A DNA stretch of 64,000 bases from Halovibrio variabilis (lineage in GTDB: Bacteria; Pseudomonadota; Gammaproteobacteria; Pseudomonadales; Halomonadaceae): positions 1 to 64,000 of the forward strand of contig NZ_BJXV01000013.1 in the NCBI RefSeq assembly GCF_007991175.1, read 5' to 3'. Shown here in pieces: positions 55,094-64,000 of this stretch (the stretch's first letter is position 1; every line of letters starts with the position of its first letter). The translations under genes and the position numbers were made by a program. The notes under the pieces were generated by a model. It was given only the letters and a program-made list of their open reading frames with translations. It was not told the DNA's origin and searched no databases.

Positions 55094-56605
55094 TTAAATC
55101 ATCCACAAATCCATAAACTTGTGCACGGGCATCGCTTCAAGCACTGCCTGCTCGCTACATAGTTGCGCAATTTGATCACAGCGACCGGCCGGAAAGCGCG
55201 TAGCTAAATGGCGTTCAAACTTGTCAACCAACAGCGGCATGCCTTCTTCCCGCCGACGCCGATGGCCCACCGGGTACTCAACCGCGACGTTATCAGTTGA
55301 CGTACCATCGGTGAAAAACACCTGCACGGCATTGGCAATGGAGCGTTTTTCAGGATCGTGGTACGCCGCCGAATACTCGCTGCTTTCGTCTACCACCATT
55401 TTACTGCGCAGTTCATCTATCAGCGGATGGGCCACGTGAAAGCTGTCCTCATAATGTTCGGCGGTCAACGTGCCAAAAATAAGCGGCACCGCGGTCATGT
55501 ATTGCAAGCAGTGGTCGCGATCCGCCGGATTGGCGAGTGCGCCGGTTTTGGAAATAATCCGAATCGCCGAATCGTGGGTCGTCAGGACAATCTTATCGAT
55601 CTCGGCCAAACGGTCTTTTACCTGCGGGTGTAGCGTTACGGCGGCTTCGCAGGCTGTCTGGGCGTGAAATTCCGCCGGAAAGGAGATCTTAAACAGAATA
55701 TTCTCCATCACGTAGCTACCAAACTCACGCTGAAAACGTAGGCGGCGATCAGCTTCCGGCTTCAGGCTCAAATCTTTATTGGCATGGCTAAACAGCACAT
55801 CGTAGAACCCCCATTGGGGCGCCGATAGCGCGCTGGGAATGCCCATTTCACCACGCAGGGCGATATCCGCCAAGCGCACGCCTCGGGAGGTGGCATCCCC
55901 TGCGGCCCAGCTCTTTCGCGAACCAGCGTTGGGCGCATGGCGATAGGTGCGCAGGCTCTGACCATCCACCCAGGCGTGGGAGAGCGCCGAGAGCATCTGC
56001 TCGCGATTAGCCCCCATCAGTTTAGCGGCTACCGCGGTAGAGGCGACTTTCACAAGCACTACATGATCAAGGCCAACGCGGTTGAAGCTATTCTCCAGCG
56101 CCAGCACGCCCTGAATCTCATGGGCCATAATCATGGCGTTGAGCACATCGCGTATCACCAGTGGCGCTTCGCCCTGAGCGGCCCGCTGCTGGGACAGATG
56201 GTCGGCCACGGCAAGTATCCCACCAAGATTATCGGAAGGGTGACCCCACTCGGCAGCAAGCCACGTATCGTTATAGTCCAGCCAGCGGATGATACAGCCG
56301 ATGTCCCACGCTGCCTTAACCGGGTCAAGGCGGAGTGAGGTGCCCGGCACCCGCGCCCCAAAGGGCACCACCGTACCTTCCACTATCGGCCCTAGGTGCT
56401 TGGTACACTCAGGAAAGCGCAGCGCCAACAGCCCGCAGCCAAGGGTGTCCATCAGGCAGTAGCGGGCGGTTTCCCATGCTTCATCGGACGCCACCTGATA
56501 ATTGAGTACGTAGTCGGCAATGGCCTGTAGCTCGGGGTCGTAATCAGGCCGCTCATTAGCTTCGGATGTGGCAAACGATCTTGAAGACGACGATCTTGAA
56601 GACAT
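55094..56605 (-). CDS. prpD: 2-methylcitrate dehydratase PrpD
   Basis: A 503-residue MmgE/PrpD enzyme. It shows [20 protein letters not shown] and [29 protein letters not shown], both typical. In operons with AcnD and PrpF, PrpD can be partly redundant. AGGAGA precedes the ATG. The N terminus contains a 15-base tandem duplication giving SSRSSSSRS. Last gene of the leftward prp operon, 54 bases after prpF. Confidence 0.95.
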   Translation of the reverse strand: MSSRSSSSRSFATSEANERPDYDPELQAIADYVLNYQVASDEAWETARYCLMDTLGCGLLALRFPECTKHLGPIVEGTVVPFGARVPGTSLRLDPVKAAWDIGCIIRWLDYNDTWLAAEWGHPSDNLGGILAVADHLSQQRAAQGEAPLVIRDVLNAMIMAHEIQGVLALENSFNRVGLDHVVLVKVASTAVAAKLMGANREQMLSALSHAWVDGQSLRTYRHAPNAGSRKSWAAGDATSRGVRLADIALRGEMGIPSALSAPQWGFYDVLFSHANKDLSLKPEADRRLRFQREFGSYVMENILFKISFPAEFHAQTACEAAVTLHPQVKDRLAEIDKIVLTTHDSAIRIISKTGALANPADRDHCLQYMTAVPLIFGTLTAEHYEDSFHVAHPLIDELRSKMVVDESSEYSAAYHDPEKRSIANAVQVFFTDGTSTDNVAVEYPVGHRRRREEGMPLLVDKFERHLATRFPAGRCDQIAQLCSEQAVLEAMPVHKFMDLWMI

Positions 56606-56659
56606 AGCGCTTTCTCCTGCTGTTGAATCAGCTACTCAGTATGGTCCAAGGAAGGCTGC

Positions 56660-57829
56660 CTAAAAGCTATCACCAGGAACTTTCACAAACCCCTCCATCA
56701 ACACCCGCGCACTGCGGCTCATCACCGCCTGTTCGATATGCCAACGTCCCTCTATCAGGTTTGCTTCAGCGCCCACCCGCAGGCTGCCGGAGGGGTGCCC
56801 GAAGGTGACCTCGTTGCGCTTACCACCACCCGCTGCCAGGCTTACCAGCGTGCCTTCGATCGCCGCGGCAGCAGCAATGGCCACCGCCGCGGTGCCCATC
56901 ATGGCGTGGTGCAGTTTGCCCATGGAAAGCGCCCTTACCACCAAATCGATATCGGCGGCCTGGACGTTTTTACCGCTCGATGAAACGTAATCCGCCGATG
57001 GCGCTACAAAAGCGACTTTCGGGGTGTGCTGGCGGTTGCCCGCATCGTTCACGTCACCGATTAGCCCCATTCGCAGCGCGCCATAGGCCCGAATGGTTTC
57101 AAACATCGCCAGCGCTTTGTTGTCGCTGTTGATCGCATCCTGCAGCTCAGCCCCGGTGTAACCAATATCAGCGGCGTTAATAAACACGGTGGGGATACCG
57201 GCGTTAATCATAGTGGCTTTAAGCGTGCCCACGCCCGGCACCTCAAGCTCATCGACCAGATTGCCGGTGGGGAAAATAGCCCCCTCCCCGTCGGCCGGAT
57301 CCATAAAGGCCACCGGAATCTCAACGGCGGGAAAGGTCACGCCATCCAGCTCGAAATCGCCGGTTTCTTGCACCTCGCCATTAACGATTGGCACCCGTGA
57401 GACGATGGTTTTGTGAATATTGACCTGCCAAATGCGTACCTCGACCACCCCGTTGTCAGGAATACGCGCTGGATCAACCAGACCATTGGTAATCGCAAAG
57501 GGGCCAACAGCCGCCGAGAGGTTGCCGCAATTACCGCTCCAATCTACAAAAGGCTTGTCGATGGAAACCTGACCAAACAGGTAATCCACATCGTGCTCAG
57601 GTGACGCGCTTTTCGACGCAATTACCGTTTTGCTGGTACTGGAGGTCGCGGCCCCCATACCATCAATCTGCTTTTCATACGGATCGGGGCTGCCCATCAC
57701 CCGCAGTAGTAGCTGATCCCGCGCGACACCCGGCTGCCGAGCCGCTTCGGGTAGATCGCTGAGTTTAAAAAACACGCCCTTACTGGTACCGCCACGCATA
57801 TAGGTGGCGGGGATTTTAATCTGAGGCAT
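56660..57829 (-). CDS. prpF: 2-methylaconitate isomerase PrpF
   Basis: A 389-residue diaminopimelate-epimerase-fold protein that interconverts trans- and cis-2-methylaconitate so that AcnD's product can be used. It opens IPATYMRGGTSKGVFF, and DWSGNCGNLSAAVGPFAI holds a catalytic cysteine. Its ATG overlaps the acnD stop by one base (TAATG), showing translational coupling. Confidence 0.95.
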   Translation of the reverse strand: MPQIKIPATYMRGGTSKGVFFKLSDLPEAARQPGVARDQLLLRVMGSPDPYEKQIDGMGAATSSTSKTVIASKSASPEHDVDYLFGQVSIDKPFVDWSGNCGNLSAAVGPFAITNGLVDPARIPDNGVVEVRIWQVNIHKTIVSRVPIVNGEVQETGDFELDGVTFPAVEIPVAFMDPADGEGAIFPTGNLVDELEVPGVGTLKATMINAGIPTVFINAADIGYTGAELQDAINSDNKALAMFETIRAYGALRMGLIGDVNDAGNRQHTPKVAFVAPSADYVSSSGKNVQAADIDLVVRALSMGKLHHAMMGTAAVAIAAAAAIEGTLVSLAAGGGKRNEVTFGHPSGSLRVGAEANLIEGRWHIEQAVMSRSARVLMEGFVKVPGDSF

Positions 57830-60453
57830 TAACTTATCTCCGGCTGGGCCGCTGTGGATTCAAGAAAATCCTGGGCAAAGCGCTGCAGCACGCCGCCAGC
57901 AGTGTATATCGACACCTCCTCGGCGGTATCCAAGCGGCATTTCACCGGTACGCGCTCGCTGTCTCCGCTTTGGCGGTGGATTACCAGCGTGAGCTTCGCC
58001 CCTGGCGACACAGCGCCTTCGACATCAAACATTTCGGTGCCATCCAAGCCTAATGTTAGACGTGTGGTGCCGGATTCAAACTGCAGCGGCATCACCCCCA
58101 TACCGATCAGGTTGGTGCGATGAATACGCTCAAAGCCCTCGGCGGCGATTGCCTCCACGCCCGCCAGCGCGACGCCTTTGGCCGCCCAGTCCCGTGATGA
58201 GCCCTGGCCGTAATCCGCACCGGCAATAATGATCAGCGGCTGCTTACGCGCCATATAGGTTTCGATCGCTTCCCACATGCGGGTCACGTCGCCTTCCGGC
58301 TCTACCCGCGCCAGTGATCCCTGCTTTACCTTGCCGTCGGCGTCGCGCACCATCTCGTTAAACAGCTTGGGGTTGGCGAAGGTGGCACGTTGGGCGGTGA
58401 GGTGGTCGCCACGGTGAGTGGCGTAGGAGTTGAAGTCCTCCTCCGGCACGCCCATTTTGGCCAGGTACTCTCCCGATGCGCTGTCAAGCTGAATCGCGTT
58501 TGAGGGCGACAGGTGATCGGTGGTGATATTGTCCGGCAGTATCGCCAGCGGGCGCATACCCTTCAGGGTGCGCTCCTTGGCCATATTGCCCTCCCAGTAG
58601 GGCGGACGACGGATATAGGTACTCTGCGGCCGCCAGTCATACAGCGGGCTCACCTGAACGCGGGCGCTCTTGTCCAGGTCAAACATGGGAATATAGGTCT
58701 GGCGGAACTGTTCAGGCTTCACCGACGCTTTGACAATCGCGTCAATCTCCTCATCGGCGGGCCAGATATCCTTCAAGGTAACGGGGTTACCCGCTTGATC
58801 CACACCCAGGACGTCTTTCTCGATATCGAAGCGAATGGTGCCTGCAATCGCGTAGGCAACCACCAGCGGCGGCGAGGCTAGAAAAGCCTGCTGAGCATGC
58901 GGGTGAATCCGCCCGTCGAAGTTACGGTTGCCAGAAAGTACCGCCGTCGCGTAAAGGTCACGCTCAATAATCTCCTGCTGGATTTCTGGATCCAGCGCCC
59001 CGGACATACCGTTGCAGGTGGTACAGGCGTAGGCCACCACCCCAAAGCCGAGATTTTCCAGCTCGCTCATCAAACCGGCTTCTTCCAGGTACATCTTGAC
59101 GGTTTTCGAGCCCGGCGCCAGCGACGACTTGACCCACGGCTTGCGCAGCAGACCCAGCCGATTGGCGTTACGCGCGATTAGCCCGGCGGCGACCATATTG
59201 CGCGGATTAGAGGTATTGGTGCAGCTGGTGATGGCGGCGATGATCACCGCGCCATCGGGCATTTTGCCTGCTGCCTCCTCTTCTTGTGCCGCTTCAAGCC
59301 CCACCGCTATACCGCGCTGAGCAAGTTCCGACGTAGGCAAGTGGGCGTGGGGATTAGAGGGCCCCGCCAGGGTACGGGTGACCGACGATAGGTTGAAGGT
59401 CAGCACCCGCTCGTAATCAACCTCGGTCAAGCTATCCGCCCAGAGGCCAGTGTGCTTGGCATAGGTTTCCACCAGCGCTACTTGCTCATCTTCACGACCG
59501 GTAATTTTCAAGTAATCGATAGTTTGGCCATCGATATAGAACATCGCCGCCGTGGCGCCGTACTCGGGGGTCATATTGGAGATAGTGGCGCGATCACCCA
59601 CGGTGAGGGCATCGGCGCCTTCGCCGTAAAACTCCAGGTAAGCCCCTACTACCCGCTCTTTGCGCAAAAATTCGGTAATCGCCAGCACCATATCGGTGCC
59701 GGTAATCCCCGGCTGCAGCTTGCCGGTCAGCTCCACGCCGACGATATCCGGCAGGCGCATCATGGAGGCGCGACCCAACATCACGCTTTCGGCTTCCAAG
59801 CCACCCACGCCCACCGAGATCACCCCGAGAGCATCCACCATAGGGGTATGGCTATCGGTGCCCACACAGGTATCCGGATAGGCAACGCCGTCACGGTTCT
59901 GTACCACCGGTGACATCTTCTCCAGATTAATCTGGTGCATGATGCCGTTACCGGGCGGGATCACATCGACGTTCTCAAAGGCCGTCTTGGTCCAGTTGAT
60001 AAAGTGAAAGCGATCATCGTTGCGGCGATCTTCAATGGCGCGGTTTTTCTCGAAAGCGCCCTCTTCCGACCCGGCGTGCTCCACCGCCAGCGAGTGGTCG
60101 ACAATCAGCTGGGTGGGCACCACCGGGTTGACCTTGGCGGGGTCGCCGCCCTTCTCGGCAATGGCGTCGCGCAGTCCGGCAAGATCAACCAGCGCGGTCT
60201 GGCCAAGGATGTCGTGACAGACCACACGCGCCGGGTACCAGGGGAAATCCAGGTCGCTCTTGCGCTCGATCAGCTGTTTTAGCGCATCGGTAAGCAGCTC
60301 AGGGTCGCAGCGGCGCACCAGCTGCTCCGCCAGCACGCGGGAAGTATAGGGCAGCTTGGCATAGGCTCCGGTTTGGATAGTTTCCACCGCCTCGCGAGCA
60401 TCGAAAAAATCCAGCGCTGTGCCAGGCAACGGTTTACGGTAATGGGTATTCAT
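57829..60453 (-). CDS. acnD: Fe/S-dependent 2-methylcitrate dehydratase AcnD
   Basis: An 874-residue aconitase-family enzyme. Cluster ligands lie in ITSCTNTSNP and in ACTTCNGMSG; the swivel domain carries ADYGQGSSRDWAAKG and ERIHRTNLIGMGVMPL. It dehydrates 2-methylcitrate in the propionate pathway. ATG at 60453 (MNTHYRKPLPG) is the family start, although its ribosome site is weak; a longer frame to 60504 is unlikely. It lies 66 bases after prpC. Confidence 0.95.
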   Translation of the reverse strand: MNTHYRKPLPGTALDFFDAREAVETIQTGAYAKLPYTSRVLAEQLVRRCDPELLTDALKQLIERKSDLDFPWYPARVVCHDILGQTALVDLAGLRDAIAEKGGDPAKVNPVVPTQLIVDHSLAVEHAGSEEGAFEKNRAIEDRRNDDRFHFINWTKTAFENVDVIPPGNGIMHQINLEKMSPVVQNRDGVAYPDTCVGTDSHTPMVDALGVISVGVGGLEAESVMLGRASMMRLPDIVGVELTGKLQPGITGTDMVLAITEFLRKERVVGAYLEFYGEGADALTVGDRATISNMTPEYGATAAMFYIDGQTIDYLKITGREDEQVALVETYAKHTGLWADSLTEVDYERVLTFNLSSVTRTLAGPSNPHAHLPTSELAQRGIAVGLEAAQEEEAAGKMPDGAVIIAAITSCTNTSNPRNMVAAGLIARNANRLGLLRKPWVKSSLAPGSKTVKMYLEEAGLMSELENLGFGVVAYACTTCNGMSGALDPEIQQEIIERDLYATAVLSGNRNFDGRIHPHAQQAFLASPPLVVAYAIAGTIRFDIEKDVLGVDQAGNPVTLKDIWPADEEIDAIVKASVKPEQFRQTYIPMFDLDKSARVQVSPLYDWRPQSTYIRRPPYWEGNMAKERTLKGMRPLAILPDNITTDHLSPSNAIQLDSASGEYLAKMGVPEEDFNSYATHRGDHLTAQRATFANPKLFNEMVRDADGKVKQGSLARVEPEGDVTRMWEAIETYMARKQPLIIIAGADYGQGSSRDWAAKGVALAGVEAIAAEGFERIHRTNLIGMGVMPLQFESGTTRLTLGLDGTEMFDVEGAVSPGAKLTLVIHRQSGDSERVPVKCRLDTAEEVSIYTAGGVLQRFAQDFLESTAAQPEIS

Positions 60454-60519
60454 AGCAGACAGGCTCACAAGAAGGGGCTGAAAAAAGCCCGGTCGCCAAG
60501 CCACCGGGCAGCACGCGGG

Positions 60520-61647
60520 TCAGTCTCGCGCTTCAATCGGCACCCACTCGCTCTTCTCGGGGCCTGTGTAGTCGGCGCTGGGGCGAATAATGCGGTTGTT
60601 GGCGCGTTGCTCGAAGACGTGGGCCGCCCAGCCGGTCAGCCGCGAGCAGACAAAGATTGGCGTGAACAGCTTGGTGGGAATATCCATAAAATGATAAGCG
60701 CTGGCGTGGAAGAAGTCCGCGTTACAGAACAGCTTCTTCTCCCGCCACATGACTTCCTCAACCCGCTCGGAAACCGGGTAGAGGACTTTGTCGCCGACAT
60801 CGTCAGAAAGCTTTTTAGACCAGTGCTTGATAATTGCGTTGCGCGGGTCGGAATCACGATAGATTGCGTGGCCGAAGCCCATGATTTTATCTTTGCGCTC
60901 GAGCATGCCCATGATCTTGCTTTCCGCTTCTTCCGGCGACTGCCAATTCTCGATCATCGCCATGGCTGCTTCATTGGCACCGCCATGCAGCGGGCCGCGC
61001 AGTGAGCCAATCGCCCCGGTCACGCAGGAGTGCATATCGGAAAGCGTTGAGGCACAGACCCGAGCAGTAAACGTAGAGGCGTTAAACTCGTGCTCGGCGT
61101 AGAGAATCAGCGATACGTTCATTACCCGCGCATGTAGTTCCGAGGCGGGCTCGCCGCGCAGCATATGCAGAAAGTGACCGCCTACCGAGTCGTCATCGGT
61201 CTCGGTATCGATGCGCATGCCGTCATGGGAGAAGCGGTACCAGTAGCAGATAATCGAGGGCAGCACCGCCAGCAGGCGATCGGCGACGTCTTGCTGCTGA
61301 TCGAAATTCTCCTCGGTTTCTAGATTGCCTAACATTGAGGCGCCGGTGCGCATTACATCCATCGGGTGGGCGTCTTTGGGAATTTGCTCAAGCACCGTTT
61401 TCAGCGCCTCAGGTAGGCCACGCAGGCTTTTGAGCTTGGCGATGTAATGATCTAATTCACCCTGGTTGGGCAGCTTGCCTTTCAACAGCAGGTAAGCGAC
61501 CTCTTCAAACTTGGCTTTTTCAGCCAGCACTTTGATATCAAAGCCACGGTAGGTCAGGCCTGAACCTGTTTTGCCTACCGTACACAGCGCGGTTGAACCA
61601 GCGCTCTGGCCACGCAGTCCTGCACCTGTCACGGGTTTATCAGCCAT
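60520..61647 (-). CDS. prpC: 2-methylcitrate synthase PrpC
   Basis: A 375-residue citrate-synthase-fold enzyme joining propionyl-CoA with oxaloacetate. SLRGPLHGGANEAAM and GFGHAIYRDSDPRN hold the catalytic His residues, and the short length matches PrpC rather than GltA. AGGAG lies upstream of the ATG. Located between prpB and acnD. Confidence 0.96.
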   Translation of the reverse strand: MADKPVTGAGLRGQSAGSTALCTVGKTGSGLTYRGFDIKVLAEKAKFEEVAYLLLKGKLPNQGELDHYIAKLKSLRGLPEALKTVLEQIPKDAHPMDVMRTGASMLGNLETEENFDQQQDVADRLLAVLPSIICYWYRFSHDGMRIDTETDDDSVGGHFLHMLRGEPASELHARVMNVSLILYAEHEFNASTFTARVCASTLSDMHSCVTGAIGSLRGPLHGGANEAAMAMIENWQSPEEAESKIMGMLERKDKIMGFGHAIYRDSDPRNAIIKHWSKKLSDDVGDKVLYPVSERVEEVMWREKKLFCNADFFHASAYHFMDIPTKLFTPIFVCSRLTGWAAHVFEQRANNRIIRPSADYTGPEKSEWVPIEARD

Positions 61648-61728
61648 GGTGTGTCTCCTATCGCTACTTTTTAACTATTGTTTGCTTTTAACTGTTGTTT
61701 TCTGAATATTGCCGTTCGGCTGGGGGAC

Positions 61729-62619
61729 TTACTGGTCATCGCCTTTTTCGGCAAACAGGGCGTCGAGCTTCTGCTCGAAGTCGTGGTAGTTCAGAAAGTC
61801 GTAGAGCTCGTCGCGGGTCTGCATGATAGGCACCACGTCTTTTTGGTGGCCGTTGTCGAGGATGCTTTGATAGACCTGCAGCGCCGCGGCGTTCATGGCG
61901 CGGAAAGCAGAGAGCGGGTAAAGCACCATGCGGCAGCCAACGTCACCAAGCGCCGTTTGCGTAAACAGCGGTGTCGCGCCAAATTCGGTGATATTGGCCA
62001 GAATCGGCGCATTAACTCGTTCACAGAAAGCCTTGTAATCATCCAGGGTGTGCACTGCTTCGGCGAAGATGGCATCCGCCCCTGCTTCTACACAGGCGTT
62101 AGCCCGCTCAATGGCCGCATCAAGGCCCTCTTTTTGAAACGCATCGGTGCGGGCAATCAAATAAAAGTCGGGATCAATCTTGGCATCCGCGGCGGCCTTA
62201 ATGCGGTCGACCATCTCCTGTTGCGAGACAATCGCCTTATTGGGGCGGTGACCACAGCGCTTTTGCGCCACCTGGTCTTCCATATGCACGGCGGCCACAC
62301 CAGCGCGCTGCATCTCTTTGACGGTACGGGCGATATTGAAGGCACCGCCCCAGCCGGTATCGATGTCCACCAGCAGCGGCAGCTCGGTAGCGCCGCAGAT
62401 ACGGTGAGCATCCTCTACCACGTCATTCATGGTCGTTATTCCCAGATCCGGCAAGCCAAACGAGGCGTTGGCCACACCGCCACCGGAAAGGTAAATGGCT
62501 TGATGGCCCACTTTTTCGGCCATCAGCGCGGTGTAGGCATTGATGGTGCCTAAGATCGGCAGCGGGCGGTTAGCTTCAAGCGCGGCCCGAAAGCGGGCGC
62601 CGGGCGTCATCTGGGACAT
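61729..62619 (-). CDS. prpB: 2-methylisocitrate lyase PrpB
   Basis: A 296-residue member of the isocitrate lyase/PEP mutase superfamily. [27 protein letters not shown] and KRCGHRPNK (the KKCGHR active-site loop with a conservative change) are present. It splits 2-methylisocitrate to pyruvate and succinate. AGGAG precedes the ATG. It follows prpR after 98 bases. Confidence 0.96.
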   Translation of the reverse strand: MSQMTPGARFRAALEANRPLPILGTINAYTALMAEKVGHQAIYLSGGGVANASFGLPDLGITTMNDVVEDAHRICGATELPLLVDIDTGWGGAFNIARTVKEMQRAGVAAVHMEDQVAQKRCGHRPNKAIVSQQEMVDRIKAAADAKIDPDFYLIARTDAFQKEGLDAAIERANACVEAGADAIFAEAVHTLDDYKAFCERVNAPILANITEFGATPLFTQTALGDVGCRMVLYPLSAFRAMNAAALQVYQSILDNGHQKDVVPIMQTRDELYDFLNYHDFEQKLDALFAEKGDDQ

Positions 62620-62717
62620 GGGGCGTTACTCCTGTTGTTCTGGTGTGGCTCTGGCGTAGTTATGGTTAAGTTCTGGTGAAGCGCTGATTCAGTTGACTTT
62701 TTAGTTATGTGTTAGCG

Positions 62718-63455
62718 TTACGATTGGGGCGCTGACTGTTCCAGGGTCGCTGCATAGCGTTCCGCCACATTGGCCCGGGAAGCGCTGACATGGCGGCGCA
62801 TCAGCAGCTCTGCCAGTTCCGCATCGCCGGCCTCAATGGCATCCACAATACGATGGTGCTCCACAAAGGCGCGCTGGGGCCGCGTACCACTGGCACTGAA
62901 CTGGGTGCGATAAAGGCGCACAAGGTAGTAAAGGTCATCGCAGAGCAGGTTCATCAACATCTTGTTATGGCTGCCCTGAACGATGCAGTAGTGAAAATCC
63001 AGATCGCCTTCACGCTGATAGTAGGCTTCACCGCGCTTTAAGTCGGCCTGGCCTTCGTGCAGCGCCAGCACATCCCTTAAGCCCTGAACCTCTTCTGGCG
63101 ACATATGCTCGGCGGCAAGTCTGGCGGCCATGCTTTCCAGTGCTTCACGCAGGTCAAACAGCTCCAACAGCTCTTTCATCGAGAGCTGAACCACCCGTGC
63201 GCCCACATGGGGAACGCGCTCAATTAGCCGATGCGCTTCCAGACGCCGCATCGCCTCGCGCAGCGGCCCGCGGGAGATACCGTAGGTTTTAGACAGCCCC
63301 GGCTCGGTAATTTTACTGCCAGGGGCGAGTTCGCCGCGAACGATGGCATTCTGAAGCTGATTAAATACCCGCTCGGCGAGCGTGCGCACTTCAGAGGAGG
63401 TCGATTCGGGCGCCTTGTCAGCGGTGCTTGATGAAAAAGTAGCGAGAGAAGCCAT
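62718..63455 (-). CDS. prpR: GntR/FadR-type regulator of the prp operon
   Basis: A 245-residue regulator: winged helix (about residues 25-95, with GLSKTYGISRGPLREAMRRLE) and FCD effector domain (about 100-230, with DFHYCIVQGSHN and VEHHRIVDAI supplying metal-binding Asp and His). It is the first gene of the prp operon and most likely its autoregulated repressor, sensing a methylcitrate-type acid; this differs from the sigma-54-type PrpR of enterobacteria. The ATG at 63455 has no ribosome site and is 5 bases from the operator. Confidence 0.9.
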   Translation of the reverse strand: MASLATFSSSTADKAPESTSSEVRTLAERVFNQLQNAIVRGELAPGSKITEPGLSKTYGISRGPLREAMRRLEAHRLIERVPHVGARVVQLSMKELLELFDLREALESMAARLAAEHMSPEEVQGLRDVLALHEGQADLKRGEAYYQREGDLDFHYCIVQGSHNKMLMNLLCDDLYYLVRLYRTQFSASGTRPQRAFVEHHRIVDAIEAGDAELAELLMRRHVSASRANVAERYAATLEQSAPQS

Positions 63456-63460
63456 AGTTT

Positions 63461-63472
63461 ATTGTCGACAAT
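63461..63472. promoter_or_regulatory. GntR/FCD operator in front of prpR
   Basis: ATTGTCGACAAT is a perfect 12-base palindrome of the TTGTnnACAA kind bound by FCD-type GntR regulators. It ends 6 bases before the prpR start codon. A related half-site, ATTGTTGACAG (minus strand), occurs at about 63579-63589. Confidence 0.7.
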
Positions 63473-63573
63473 TTGAAAGTTAATGAACTTTAGCGCGTGC
63501 CAATTGAACCGTCAACTAGCCACGTTTGCTGATTTTATACCCCTTTCGTTGTATCAAACGAGGCAAACAGAGC

Positions 63574-63705
63574 CTACCTGTCAACAATCAAACGTTTATC
63601 AGCACGTCTCCTTTTGCCAGAGGGGTTTTTGATAGGAAGCTGATGAGCACTTGAGCGCTGGATACACTGCGTGAGAAAGGCGTCGAAGCCGTATGCTGGT
63701 GTCAT
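63574..63705 (-). CDS. Possible small basic protein, 43 residues
   Basis: An open frame beginning MTPAYGFDAFLTQC and ending in a basic tail (GKRRRADKRLIVDR), with GGTGGAGACA directly before the ATG, a good ribosome site. It is divergent from pabB (53 bases away) and upstream of prpR. I recognise no family; it could be a real small protein or chance. Confidence 0.35.
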   Translation of the reverse strand: MTPAYGFDAFLTQCIQRSSAHQLPIKNPSGKRRRADKRLIVDR

Positions 63706-63757
63706 TGTCTCCACCTCTCTAAAATGGCATGCCCTTAACTGGCCAGGCGTTTGCTTT

Positions 63758-64000
63758 ATGATCAAGGCGTTATCAATAACGGTCCTGCCCTACTCTTCCG
63801 ATCCGCTGGGAATCTTCGCTCGCCTGCGTGCCAGGCCCGGCGCGGTGCTACTCGACAGTGGACGCCCAGTCGCCACCGGCCGCTTTGATATCATCAGCAG
63901 CGACCCACTGGCGACATTAGAAGTGTCTGGCGATGGCGAACCGCATGTGCTTTCCGACCAGCTTAGTCCGCCGGCATACTTGGCCCAGGACGCGTTTGGC
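63758..64000 (+). CDS. pabB: Aminodeoxychorismate synthase component I, 5' part, cut by the window edge
   Basis: The first 81 codons are visible: an ATG at 63758, then LPYSSDPLGIFARLR, VLLDSG and GRFDIISSDP, the N-terminal signature of PabB and related anthranilate synthase-type enzymes. It would convert chorismate, with a PabA glutaminase, to aminodeoxychorismate for folate. The catalytic domain lies beyond the window, so pabB versus trpE rests on the N terminus only. No strong ribosome site. Confidence 0.82.
   Translation, partial: MIKALSITVLPYSSDPLGIFARLRARPGAVLLDSGRPVATGRFDIISSDPLATLEVSGDGEPHVLSDQLSPPAYLAQDAFG

Noticed and set aside
1..64000. Mobile elements, prophage or CRISPR arrays
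   Set aside because: No transposase, integrase or phage structural genes, terminal inverted repeats, or regularly spaced direct repeats were seen; the tandem repeats found are short and mostly within or beside genes.

Overview
The window looks like chromosomal core DNA of a moderately halophilic gammaproteobacterium, most probably a Halomonadaceae member (Halomonas in the broad sense). This is inferred from gene content, from acidic secreted proteins such as PstS, and from gammaproteobacterial gene orders (dnaX-ybaB-recR; uvrY-uvrC-pgsA-tRNA-Gly-tRNA-Cys-tRNA-Leu; lapA-lapB; ygfX-sdhE). No database search was possible. I see no prophage, insertion sequence or CRISPR array.

Left part (0.2-5 kb): a fatty-acid or acyl-CoA catabolic locus with an acyl-CoA dehydrogenase, an SDR hydroxyacyl-CoA dehydrogenase, a TetR regulator and a divergent thiolase. 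From 5 to 12.5 kb lies an arsenic island in two transcriptional blocks. The first has arsC plus a chemoreceptor leftward, and arsH, acr3, an FMN reductase and a small CC-motif protein rightward. The second is the arsenic-type GAPDH with arsJ. Both blocks carry the same 7-6-7 palindrome (ATATATG-N6-CATATAT) in their promoter regions, yet no arsR is present. Directly upstream is the high-affinity phosphate system pstS-pstCAB, with a good Pho box before pstS and another before pstC. Phosphate and arsenate handling genes are therefore physically adjacent.

Middle (17-34 kb): a TSUP permease and a Bcr/CflA drug exporter; an apparent operon of a KASIII-like synthase, mlaA with an unusual Asp/Ser-rich tail, and an HsbR/HsbA-like partner-switching pair; the large helicase hrpA; fadD with a PsrA-like palindrome upstream; a class II glutamine amidotransferase; protease II; a six-TM chemoreceptor; and a 1,162-residue CHASE-PAS-PAS-GGDEF-EAL c-di-GMP enzyme.

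Right part (38-64 kb): housekeeping clusters (ycgN, acpH, ycgL, rnd; recR, ybaB, dnaX, grxD; argF; tRNA-Ala; uvrY, uvrC, pgsA and a tRNA cluster containing a tRNA-Gly remnant; nadB, ygfX, sdhE; ihfB, lapA, lapB, pyrF; a ComEA-like protein). These are followed by a complete 2-methylcitrate (propionate) operon prpR(GntR)-prpB-prpC-acnD-prpF-prpD with a perfect operator abutting its first start codon, and by the start of pabB, cut by the window edge.

The most promising material for something new is the arsenic island: a chemoreceptor that appears co-transcribed with arsC, an FMN reductase plus CC-motif protein of unknown function, and a shared operator with no local repressor.
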